Part shown: piece after piece, positions 21,402 through 28,991 of the stretch
Layout: each line of letters opens with the position of its first letter
Position numbering within the stretch: position 1 is the stretch's first letter
Assembly: GCA_965220955.1 (NCBI GenBank)
Contig: CBDCRK010000029.1
Span: 1 to 28,991, forward strand
DNA: 28,991 nt
DNA from: CBDCRK01 sp965220955
Lineage (GTDB): Bacteria > Desulfobacterota > Binatia > Bin18 > CBDCRK01
Direction: 5' to 3'
The notes under the pieces: generated by a model
Told to the model about the DNA's origin: nothing
The model's database searches: none
The model's input: the letters and a program-made list of their open reading frames with translations, nothing else
Made by a program: the position numbers and the translations under genes

Positions 21402-23165
21402 ATGAGAAAGAGTTTGTTTACATTACGAGCTGCTACAATGAGCAAAGCGTGGATTTACTTTCTTGTTGTGATTCTCTGGGCAGGGATGGGGATCCAGAAT
21501 GTTTTTCCTCAATCCTCTACTCTACGCTTAAACAAGATACAGTTCTCCGTCGAAGGAGGACAGAAAATTGTCTCCTTTGGTTTTTCTCAACCACCTGACT
21601 CTGTGAAAGCCTTTACGCTCTTGTCGCCCTCCCGTCTGGTTGTGGATGTCAAGGGAGCGATCAAAGGCCCCCCCTCAGCGACCTATACGGTGGAAGATGC
21701 GCTGCTCTGGCGTGTGCGTGCTGGCTCTCATCCGCAGCATATCCGTTTTGTTCTTGACCTCAAAGGCAAGGCAGTCCCGCAGTTTGTGGTCGAGCAGCAG
21801 GATGCCCTGGTGACAGCAGCGCTTAAAGTGCCAGGTGGAGATGCTGGGGAAGCTCGCCCTCAGGTCCTCTTTACGCTCCCCACGAAAGCAGTTGCTTCTC
21901 GGCGCGAGCCCAAGACCCCAGCTCCTGCTCCTCCAACTACTGCTATGCCAAAAGTAGACATCATGGGCCGAGATGTACCCAAGACCCCAGCTCCTGCTCC
22001 TCCAACTACCGCCCCCAAACAAGAGGCCAAGCAAGAGCTTGCTGCCAAACCCTTGCCACCGCAGGTCCGCCGCCCCCCGGAGCGAAAGGAGGTTATCCCC
22101 AAACCCGACGGCGCCCCAGCGTTGCGCCTGGATGAACTGACACTCTCCGTTGGAGACAGCCAGCAGACCGTCCTCTTACGTTTTTCTCAACCACCCGATT
22201 CTGTGAGGACCCTTGCGCTCTCGTCGCCCTCCCGTCTGGTTGTGGATGTTACGGGACCAGTCAAAGGCCAGCGGCCAGCGACCTATAGGGCGGAGGACCC
22301 TCTCCAGAGCCTACTCGCACGCGTGCGTGTTGGCTCCCATTCGCAGCGTATGCGTTTTGTCCTTGACCTCAAAACGGACAAGGTTCCGCCTTTCACCGTG
22401 GAACAGAAGAACACACTGGTCACGGCTAGACTCGGAAAGCAAACCGGAAAGTCTGGGGAGGTTCGCTCCCAGGTTCTCTTTTCGCGCCCAGGAAAGCTGG
22501 TTGCCTCTCGGGGCATTCCTAGGATTGTAACCTCGACTCCTCCCAGTATTGCTCCTGATATATCGTTGAGGGAAGATCTTGCTCCAGAGACCTTGTCTCA
22601 AGAAGCGCGTCTCCACCTTAGGCAAGGGCAGCTTCTCTACGACAGAGGGGATATAGATAAGGCTATTGTCCAGTGGCAGGAGACGGTGCGTATGGCTCCC
22701 GACTCTGCCAAAGCTCATCATCTTCTGGGGTTAGCGTTGCGGGACCGTGGGGATACTACCAAAGCAATTGCGGAATTTCAGCAGGCGCTCCGTCTAGACC
22801 CAGATAATGCCACTGCCCATGTTCACCTGGCCATGGCCTATGAGTCCAAAGGAGACACCAGGGGAGCCCTTACGGCTTATCACAGCGCCCTGCAACTGGT
22901 CCCTGCCTCGCCCTATGTGCACAATCGGCTAGGCCATCTTTTGGCTGCCAGAGGAGACTGGCAAGGAGCAATCAAAGAGTGGCAACAGACAACTCAGATG
23001 CTACCGGATTATGCCTATGCTTATGCCAACCTGGGTGAGGCGCTTGAGCAGGTAGGTAAGAAAGGGGAAGCGCTGACCGCCTACGAGCGTGCCGTTTTTT
23101 TAGATCCCGAGGCTCCTTTTGTTACCGAGGTACGCCGGCGTGTGGCCCGACTGCGGAACAATTAA
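21402..23165 (+). CDS. Envelope protein with two AMIN domains and C-terminal TPR repeats
   Basis: The 587-residue product (from ATG 21402, AAAGAG seven bases upstream) has an N-terminal hydrophobic segment (about 16-31) likely to be a signal peptide or anchor. AMIN1 (about 41-137) is followed by a Pro-rich linker with a duplicated PKTPAPAPPTTA, then AMIN2 (about 245-345), which repeats AMIN1 (FSQPPDSV, LSSPSRLVVDV, RFVLDLK). Roughly five TPRs follow (about 405-570, for example LGLALRDRGDTTKAIAEFQQALRLDPDN). AMIN domains localise periplasmic proteins to peptidoglycan or septal structures, and TPRs bind partner proteins. An upstream GTG at 21339 lacks a ribosome site. It looks like an envelope scaffold; exact role unknown. 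Confidence 0.85.
   Translation: MRKSLFTLRAATMSKAWIYFLVVILWAGMGIQNVFPQSSTLRLNKIQFSVEGGQKIVSFGFSQPPDSVKAFTLLSPSRLVVDVKGAIKGPPSATYTVEDALLWRVRAGSHPQHIRFVLDLKGKAVPQFVVEQQDALVTAALKVPGGDAGEARPQVLFTLPTKAVASRREPKTPAPAPPTTAMPKVDIMGRDVPKTPAPAPPTTAPKQEAKQELAAKPLPPQVRRPPERKEVIPKPDGAPALRLDELTLSVGDSQQTVLLRFSQPPDSVRTLALSSPSRLVVDVTGPVKGQRPATYRAEDPLQSLLARVRVGSHSQRMRFVLDLKTDKVPPFTVEQKNTLVTARLGKQTGKSGEVRSQVLFSRPGKLVASRGIPRIVTSTPPSIAPDISLREDLAPETLSQEARLHLRQGQLLYDRGDIDKAIVQWQETVRMAPDSAKAHHLLGLALRDRGDTTKAIAEFQQALRLDPDNATAHVHLAMAYESKGDTRGALTAYHSALQLVPASPYVHNRLGHLLAARGDWQGAIKEWQQTTQMLPDYAYAYANLGEALEQVGKKGEALTAYERAVFLDPEAPFVTEVRRRVARLRNN
21909..22009 (+). repeat. Direct repeat inside the AMIN linker
   Basis: The 32 bases at 21909-21940 recur at 21978-22009, 69 bases apart, so the reading frame is kept. 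They encode the repeated PKTPAPAPPTTA of the linker between the AMIN domains. This is a recent in-frame internal duplication. Confidence 0.85.
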
Positions 23166-23242
23166 GATTTGTAGGGTCGGCATAAGGGTATCAATCTGAC
23201 CTAAATCAAACCATATGAGATTAGTCCAAGAGATCTCATCCT

Positions 23243-23352
23243 CTACTGTAGGGGTGAATCTCGTATTCGCCCTGTTGTCGCGGCCTTTCCCCTAGGGCGA
23301 TCACAAGGATCGCCCCTACGCTAGTGTGCCAATGTTCTGTGGTCTGACCTAG
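23243..23352. repeat. Dispersed repeat element, left copy
   Basis: The element opens with CTACTGTAGGGGTGA (23243-23257) and its inverted end TCGCCCCTACGCTAG closes near 23326. A shared tail (TAGTGT-CCAAT-TGTGGTCT, ending near TAG 23352) follows. It matches the copy at 26565-26710 in the same orientation, with mismatches. It ends six bases from the ABC ATPase stop. This GTAGGGGCGA...TCGCCCCTAC style is a common MITE-like intergenic repeat. Confidence 0.75.
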
Positions 23353-23357
23353 TTTGG

Positions 23358-24062
23358 TTAGCTCTTGGTCTTGTCACTGTCGATCCGGCCATCTACCAGG
23401 CGCACAATGCGGCGGGCGTGCTCCATGACCCGCGGGTCGTGGGTGGAGAAGATGAACGTGACCCCACGCTCGTGATTGAGCTTCTCCATGATGCTCAAGA
23501 GCGTCTCGGCGGTCTCAGAGTCCACGTTGGCGGTAGGCTCGTCGGCCAGGACTACCGCGGGGTTGGCCGCAATGGCCCGCACAATGGCAACACGCTGCTG
23601 CTGGCCCCCAGAGAGCTGGTTGGGCCGCCGATCCTCCATTCCTTCGAGACCCACCTCGGCGAGGAGCTTCATAACACGGTTGCGCCGCTCGGTCACCAAA
23701 GCGCCTTGTAGAGATAGCACGGTCTCGGCGTTCTCATACGCGGTAAGGACCGGCAAGAGGTTATAAGCCTGGAAGACAAAGCCAATGCGATCGCGCCTCA
23801 GCCGGCTCAGCGCCCGGCGACTCAGCTCGTTGAGGTTGTGGCCCTCAAGCCTGACACTTCCTGAGGTTGCTTTGTCGAGGGCGCCAATGAGATTCAGCGC
23901 GGTGGTCTTCCCTGACCCTGAGGGGCCACAGATGGCAAGGAACTCCCTCTTCTGGACCATGAGATCGAGGCCACGCAGGGCATGGACGTCTACCGTGCCC
24001 TGGCGATAATCCTTGGTTACGCCTTTAAGCTCGACCACGGGGATGGCGTTGGCTTCACTCAT
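23358..24062 (-). CDS. ABC transporter ATPase (LolD/MacB type)
   Basis: The 234-residue ATPase has Walker A GPSGSGKT (47-54), Q-loop VFQAYNLLP, signature LSGGQQQR, Walker B VVLADEP with TANVDS, and the switch His in FSTHD. Sequence and size match LolD/MacB/FtsE-like ATPases that pair with FtsX-type permeases to move lipoproteins, peptides or drugs across the envelope without a periplasmic channel of their own. It lies nine bases after the first permease gene and should be co-transcribed from 26546. It is intact, unlike both permeases. Confidence 0.93.
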   Translation of the reverse strand: MSEANAIPVVELKGVTKDYRQGTVDVHALRGLDLMVQKREFLAICGPSGSGKTTALNLIGALDKATSGSVRLEGHNLNELSRRALSRLRRDRIGFVFQAYNLLPVLTAYENAETVLSLQGALVTERRNRVMKLLAEVGLEGMEDRRPNQLSGGQQQRVAIVRAIAANPAVVLADEPTANVDSETAETLLSIMEKLNHERGVTFIFSTHDPRVMEHARRIVRLVDGRIDSDKTKS

Positions 24063-24071
24063 GACCTCACC

Positions 24072-25320
24072 TCATACAAGCTTGATTGATTCGACCGGCA
24101 CAACGTTTCCCGCCCGCCAAGCCGGGTACAGACCTGCGGCTAATGTGGCGAGCAGAATGGCGGCCGCAATCATCACTAAGTTTTCGGGAAAGATGCCAAC
24201 CCGCAAAGTGGGGTCGAATCCTACACCTGCCACCTCGGTGGCGGCTCCCCCCATCATTGCACTGACGTTGATACCCGTGTTTACCAGATACAGGTAAGGG
24301 CCAATAGTGATAAGGGTACAGGCCGCAATCCCCACAACCCCCAGCCACAGGCTCTCCAACATCACCATCCTAAACAGCTGGCTGGGAGAGTAGCCAATGG
24401 CCATCATAATTCCGAACTCACGCGTGCGTTCCATGACGGAGACAAAGAGAGTGTTGAAGATGCCCGCAGCCACCAGGATGGCAATAACGATCTCCATAAA
24501 CCGGGCACCTCCGACCTTCATGGCAATGAAACTGGCTAGTTCGGGCTGGATCTCGTCCCAGGCCAGGGCTACGGTACCGGAGTCCACAATGTCTCCCAGG
24601 CGCTGGGCTACCACTGCGCTCTTGCGCGAGTCGGAGAGAAACAGTGCCACGTAGGTACTCTCGTCAGGAGCATACCCCAGCACCTTACGGACTGTGTCGA
24701 TAGGCAGTAGGCACAGTCCGGCATCCAGGCTGGGTGCGCCCGTACCAATGACGCCCGAGAGTCGTCTCCATACCCGGCGACGATCTCGCCCTCCTTATCC
24801 ATCATGGTATACACAATCTTGTTGCCTATTTTCACCCCAAGGTTTTGGGCTAACTTCTTGCCCAGAACAATGCCCCTATCCTGCGAGGTCTGGTACATTT
24901 CTCCCTCGACCAGACCCTCTCCGAAGGATAGGGTGTTATCCTCCTCCAGCTCCGGGTCATAGGCAATGAAAAAAGCCCGAAACTGTCGCTGGCAGTGGCA
25001 AGCATGATCTGGCCGGTGATGCGGTTGACTACCTGCTCCACATCCTGGTCTTGGGAAACGAGATCACGTAGCCTGCCAGCGTCCTGGACCGTTCTGGTCA
25101 GCGTGGGGGTGTTCAGGTACTCGGAGTGCTGTAGGGTCACATGCCCGCCGCCGAGGCGGGCTGCGGTGTCGATAAAGTCAGCAAAAGAGCGGTCCTGCAA
25201 GGCGGTGAACAGTACCGCCAGGAAGCCACCAAAGGCAATGGATGACAGCGTTAGCAGTGTACGGCGTTTCTGGCGCCACAGGTTACGCCATGCCACTGCT
25301 GCCAGTTTTGGACCTTTCAT
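24072..25320 (-). pseudogene. FtsX/LolCE-type ABC permease, frameshifted twice
   Basis: ATG 25320 has AGGAGG six bases upstream and starts MKGPKLAAVAWRNLWRQKRR, the usual opening of MacB/LolCE permeases. The first membrane helix follows. The protein continues in three frames: one to about 24976, a second (AFFIAYDPELEEDNTL... to DKEGEIVAG) to about 24778, and a third from RLSGVIGTGAPSLDAG to the end, with the three C-terminal FtsX helices and ending VVPVESIKLV. Both breaks are cured by adding one base, in GGG runs. Joined length would be about 415 residues, normal for the family. Either two real deletions disable it or the assembly has homopolymer errors. Confidence 0.85.
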
Positions 25321-25333
25321 AACCTGCCTCCTA

Positions 25334-26546
25334 TTACTGATGCCGCATGGCCTCAACAGGACGGATCCACGCTGCCTTGAGCGCGGGGTAGAGCGCTGCT
25401 AAGAAGACTATGAAGACCAGCATCACCAGGGGACCGCTGAGGGTATTAACGTTGTAAATGCCGTGCCAGACAGGACGCATGGCTAAGCCCATGGCCGACA
25501 TCCCGCCGAGCTTACCCACGTTGATGCCCACATGGCCCAGGTACCACATGCCAGGGATGGCCAGGGTACGCCCACAACAATGGCAATACCGGCCTGGATG
25601 GCGCTCTCAACCAGGATGAGATTTACAATGCGTAGCGGACCCACGCCCAGGGCTTTGAGTACCCCAAACTCGCGAATGCGCTCGAAGAACCGCCATAGCA
25701 TTGCGTTGAGGATCAGAATCCCAACCGCAACATTAGATGATGAAGAACACAATCATGATCAGTCCTGTGTTGACTCTAGCATGGAGGCAACGACCGGCAT
25801 TAGTTCCTTCCAGGTCTTTACCTCGAGTGCGCCGGCGAGCTCCTGCACTGTTACGGCAGCAGCCTTAGCTCCACGTTGTTAGGACGACGGACAATCATCT
25901 GGTGTGCCCCCTGGGGAAAGACCATTAGTTCCCGGAAGGTTTCAGCGTTCATAAAGATGGCGGTGCGATCAGTGACGTCCGCAACTCCCATGAGCACGCC
26001 ACGAACAGTATACAGGTCATTGGCTAGGCTGCCATCGGCGGCCTGGCTCAAGACCACCAGCTCATCGCCTGGCTTCACCTCCAGGGTCCTGGCCAAGCGC
26101 CGACCCACCACCACTCCGTGTGGGTCGGCAGGGTCGAGCCAGGTTCCGTTGGCAACCTTCTCGCCGATCAGGGTCACCTTTGAGTCCTGTGCAACATCCA
26201 CGCCCCGCAGTGCCACTCCGGCAGAGAATTCGCCGGCCGCAGCCAGGCCGCCTGAGAGCAGACGGGCGCTAACGGGGTATCCCACCTTGTTGAGCTGAGC
26301 TACTAGGGCGTTGGGGTTTTCGATGGCGGTGTGGATCGACGGTCTGTCCAGGTAGTCCCCAGCGAAGATCTGCAGGTCACCAACCTCGAGGTCGAGCACA
26401 TCGTCTTCCATGCCCTGCAAGTAGCCCGTGATCAAGCCTGAGTAGAGAAGCTCCACGCACAATGCCAGGGTCATGGCTGCAATGGTAACAATGGAGCGGC
26501 GCTTGTTGCGCCACACATTCCTCCAGGCCATCTTGAAGACACTCAA
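25334..26546 (-). pseudogene. Second FtsX/LolCE-type ABC permease, with about four frameshifts
   Basis: TTG 26546 has AAGGAGG six bases upstream; MSVFKMAWRNVWRNKRRSIV opens the protein, then a periplasmic domain of about 230 residues. The frame breaks near 25866 (VEL to KAAAVTVQELAG), 25765 (to GLIMIVFFII), 25736 (to NVAVGILILNAM) and 25567 (to TLAIPGMWYLGHVG), and ends in IRPVEAMRHQ. Each break is explained by one missing base, and joining them restores a normal FtsX-type permease of about 400 residues. It begins the three-gene ABC cassette. The cassette would export lipoprotein, lipid or a drug-like molecule; substrate unknown. Sequence error or real decay cannot be separated here. Confidence 0.8.
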
Positions 26547-26564
26547 CCCGCGCCTCCTTGCTAT

Positions 26565-26710
26565 CTATTGTAGGGGCGAATCTTGTATTCGCCCGGTTGC
26601 TACAGCCTCTTGTCTGAGGCGATCACAAGGATCGCCCCTACACTCTTGTCTGAGGCGATCACAAGGATCGCCCCTACAATAGTGTACCAATATCTTGTGG
26701 TCTAATTTAG
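26565..26710. repeat. Dispersed repeat element, right copy, with internal 36-base duplication
   Basis: Ends are perfect 15-base inverted repeats: CTATTGTAGGGGCGA (26565-26579) and TCGCCCCTACAATAG (26668-26682). A 36-base unit occurs twice in tandem (26607-26642, 26643-26678). A tail shared with the left copy (TGTGGTCT...TAG) runs to about 26710. It lies 18 bases upstream of the permease start and abuts, or cuts, the ATPase gene fragment at 26702-26800. Confidence 0.8.
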
Positions 26711-26800
26711 CAGATTCTTACCGTCATCACGATCAAATGAATATGTCCCAGGGCCGGGAAAGCCGCGGAAATCTTTGATCTCGATTTTGGCGATTCTCAT
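26702..26800 (-). pseudogene. N-terminal stub of an AAA/SMC-like ATPase, cut at the repeat
   Basis: The ATG at 26800 overlaps the methyltransferase stop (ATGA). It encodes 32 residues, MRIAKIEIKDFRGFPGPG and then a strand ending GKNLLN before a TAG at 26702-26704. The opening KIEIKDFRGF is the classic first strand of RecF/SMC/OLD-type ATPases, in which a Walker A loop should follow right after the KNLL position. Instead the sequence becomes the dispersed repeat. The gene is truncated to a stub and the rest is not in the window. Confidence 0.7.
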
Positions 26801-28991
26801 GCCTTGCCTTCGATAATGCGCACGGCTTCAAGTGAACCGAGGGAAAAGAGGCAGCCACGGATGGGGTGGTTCAAGTCGTAGATGCGCTCAAAGGTCTCAT
26901 GCAAGACAGTGAGGCGCTTGGTTTCTGGAATCTCTGTAAGCACCGGAAGCCTGGCTTCCTCGACATAACGGAAAAAGAAGAGCTTCTGGGCATGGAGCTC
27001 GTCGGGGAAAAACAGCTCATAGACCAACCCGTTCAGTAATTGCTCGAAGTAGCCGAGCATCAGAGGCTCGCGGTTGTGATTTTCGTGAGATTTGAGTTCG
27101 GATTCGGGACGGCTGAACCATACCAAGTAAGACACAATGCGAGAGATGAGTTTTTCTTGCTGCTCTGTCGTAGGTGGAATCCGAACCTGGCTAGAGTAAC
27201 GCGGCTCAAAATCATAGAACCCCCCCTGCTTCGTCGCGAAAATCTGCTGGGCGAACCAAAAAGCAATCTGGGAATTTGCAGCAGCCAAAGCTATTGGGAT
27301 AGAAGGTGGGACACAAATACTTGTTTTATTGTTGCTGTAAAAACCCTGCCAATCCGGCGCGAAATTAACGGTATCTGAAATAGCAGGAACGAGGATTTTT
27401 GGCTGCTCGAACTCTTGCCAATAATCCGAAGCATATCGGCTCAGTGCGTACCAAGGTACACGTCCTTCTTTCACCTCGGGTCGTGCTTTCAACTCTTTAG
27501 CAAACGTACTGATATGTTTGTGAATCGCAGGGTACTTTTCGATCTTGGTATGCCACCCTACGTAACACAGAAAAAGCTCTGGATTATCGATTCTCCACCG
27601 CTTCACATCCCGGCCACGCAGAAAGGGCTTAATGATTTCTGCAGATGAAGGATGCTCGGCTATCAACCGATCGCGGGTGGCTCGATCGATTACAAAGGCT
27701 TCATTAAGGCCGGTTTTAATCCCCCAGTAAAATCGTCCCTTTGCGTACTCACCTAGTGGTGTGCCGGTAGCACGGATGCGGTCGAGTAGCTTCAGCTTGA
27801 CGCTACTCTCCAACCGCCAACCGTCTGGTTTGAGACTCGCCTGTGACAAGGCAAAATTCTGCTGATGAAAGATTTCAATGAACTGTTCGACCGGCGGGCC
27901 AGGTTGCCAGTTAAGGGCGCGGATTTGATGGGCAGGCTTGCCATTTGTTGAATGGCGCTCGCTATACTCCTCTTTGGTTAGAATCACAATGCAGGGGTAA
28001 GCAATTGAGGTGAACACCGGCGCGTCGCCAAAATCGATGATGTGGTGTAGGCGCGTATGTTTGGCAAGCCAACCTCGCAATGGTTCGCCATAAGCAGCGC
28101 GGAACCATTTGTTTGAGGTAATGAAGCTGAATACCCCACCCGGCTGTAGCAGTTGAATCCCGCGTTCGTAAAAATACACGTAGAGGTCGGCCGTACCGGT
28201 GTAGCAATCGTAGTATTCCTTGAGCCGGGGCTTGAGTTCTTTGATCTGTTCCTGCCGTACATAGGGGGGATTACCGATGACAACATCAAAGCCGTCTTTA
28301 ATCGAGAACATCCAGGCTGAGTCAAAAAACGCCGCGGCTTTGTTCTGGTCATACGGGTTCCAGGCTGCCAACATGGACGCAGTCTCACCCGGAAATCCGC
28401 CGTCTTTTTGTAGCATCACGGCGATCTGCTTGCGCAATTCAGCATCACGTTCTCGGCTCTTCGCTTTTTTCTCCGGAGACCTCGCATTGAAATGCTCGTG
28501 TCGCATCAACTCTAATTCTTCGCGTAGCCTTTTGATCTGCTCATCAAAGAAGCCAAGCTGGTGCTCACGCTGCCCTGTGGTGATCGGCGTCAATGTGTCC
28601 GCTGCAACAATCTTCGTCTCCAGGTTAGGCAGGGGGCGCACTCCGAAGTTAGGCGCGCTGGGGTCAACCTTTTGGTCTACAATTAAGGCGATGAAAAAGC
28701 GCAGTTTGGCAATCTGGCAGGCAATGGGCTGGATGTCTATGCCGTAAATACAGTTTTCAATCAAGTAGAGCTTGCGGGCAAAATCGAGTGCATGGAACTT
28801 GGTGTCAAATGAACGCTCAATATCGGCAATCCGAGCGTCTACATCGCTCAGGGCATTTTCTCGGTTGACTTCATCTTGCATCCGCTCAGCCAACTCGCGG
28901 TCCGAGCGGGCACGTTCAAGTTGCTGTTCTTTCCAGCGGCGGTTGTTGGGGTCGAGTTTAGTGAGCAAATCTACCATTCGATGCAATGCCC
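26797..28991 (-). CDS. Eco57I-like/type IIG N6-adenine DNA methyltransferase, N-terminus beyond window
   Basis: About 730 residues are visible and the frame is open through the right edge, so the N-terminal part is missing. The catalytic motif NPPY (FDVVIGNPPYVRQEQ, about residues 239-242 of the visible part) marks amino-methylation of adenine. An SAM-binding segment, NCIYGIDIQPIACQIAKLRFF, lies earlier. A coiled, charged insert (FDEQIKRLREELELMRHEHF) follows. The C-terminal half (about 400-700) resembles a TaqI-like target-recognition domain (KPFLRGRDVKRWRI, KILVPAISDT). It is translationally coupled to a truncated ATPase. Such methylase-ATPase pairs belong to restriction or BREX-like defence loci, but the loss of the partner leaves its present role open. 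Confidence 0.9.
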   Translation of the reverse strand, partial: ALHRMVDLLTKLDPNNRRWKEQQLERARSDRELAERMQDEVNRENALSDVDARIADIERSFDTKFHALDFARKLYLIENCIYGIDIQPIACQIAKLRFFIALIVDQKVDPSAPNFGVRPLPNLETKIVAADTLTPITTGQREHQLGFFDEQIKRLREELELMRHEHFNARSPEKKAKSRERDAELRKQIAVMLQKDGGFPGETASMLAAWNPYDQNKAAAFFDSAWMFSIKDGFDVVIGNPPYVRQEQIKELKPRLKEYYDCYTGTADLYVYFYERGIQLLQPGGVFSFITSNKWFRAAYGEPLRGWLAKHTRLHHIIDFGDAPVFTSIAYPCIVILTKEEYSERHSTNGKPAHQIRALNWQPGPPVEQFIEIFHQQNFALSQASLKPDGWRLESSVKLKLLDRIRATGTPLGEYAKGRFYWGIKTGLNEAFVIDRATRDRLIAEHPSSAEIIKPFLRGRDVKRWRIDNPELFLCYVGWHTKIEKYPAIHKHISTFAKELKARPEVKEGRVPWYALSRYASDYWQEFEQPKILVPAISDTVNFAPDWQGFYSNNKTSICVPPSIPIALAAANSQIAFWFAQQIFATKQGGFYDFEPRYSSQVRIPPTTEQQEKLISRIVSYLVWFSRPESELKSHENHNREPLMLGYFEQLLNGLVYELFFPDELHAQKLFFFRYVEEARLPVLTEIPETKRLTVLHETFERIYDLNHPIRGCLFSLGSLEAVRIIEGKA

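Noticed and set aside
26565..26710. CRISPR-like array from the tandem 36-base units
   Set aside because: Only two units, directly abutting with no spacers; this is a tandem duplication within a dispersed repeat.

Overview
The window comes from an uncultured-looking Gram-negative bacterium. TonB/ExbBD proteins, a TonB-dependent outer-membrane receptor and a LolCDE/MacB-type ABC transporter all imply an outer membrane. Base composition is moderate, and the mix of a Rieske oxygenase, SDRs, an EthD protein, a CocE-type hydrolase and DUF1326 is common in environmental deltaproteobacterial or Tectomicrobia-like genomes. That placement is a low-confidence inference; no rRNA or complete tRNA anchors it.

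Region 1 (1-7381, minus strand) is one iron-uptake operon: exbB, two exbD genes, tonB, a second TonB-like gene, a catecholate-type siderophore receptor, an FMN-dependent alpha-hydroxy-acid dehydrogenase and a PiuC-type hydroxylase cut by the window edge. Genes overlap or sit 10-80 bases apart. A good Fur box (7367-7381) lies upstream, followed by a structured leader that ends in a strong intrinsic terminator before exbB. This could be a Fur-controlled small RNA or an attenuator. Two components are odd: the second ExbD has Asn in place of its essential membrane Asp, and the second TonB-like protein is a fusion of a receptor-type leader with a TonB C-terminal domain.

Region 2 (7400-10605, minus) holds a universal stress protein, a Nudix hydrolase and an NtrC-type sigma-54 activator. 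A near-consensus sigma-54 promoter precedes the stress gene.

Region 3 (10606-21285) is an accessory stretch of oxidoreductase and hydrolase genes: Rieske oxygenase, cupin, aldo-keto reductase, CocE/NonD hydrolase, EthD protein, two SDRs and DUF1326. Among them are two DUF4258 toxin-antitoxin-like pairs, a luciferase-like oxidoreductase tail, a VOC-family head, a 3' tRNA-Arg fragment resembling an attachment site, and several palindromic repeats.

Region 4 (21402-28991) has an AMIN/TPR envelope protein and an ABC exporter cassette. Both permease genes of that cassette are interrupted by apparent one-base deletions, and the cassette lies between two direct copies of a dispersed repeat. At the right is an Eco57I-like DNA methyltransferase running off the window. 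Its translationally coupled ATPase partner is cut to 32 residues at the edge of the repeat, which suggests a defence locus damaged by rearrangement.
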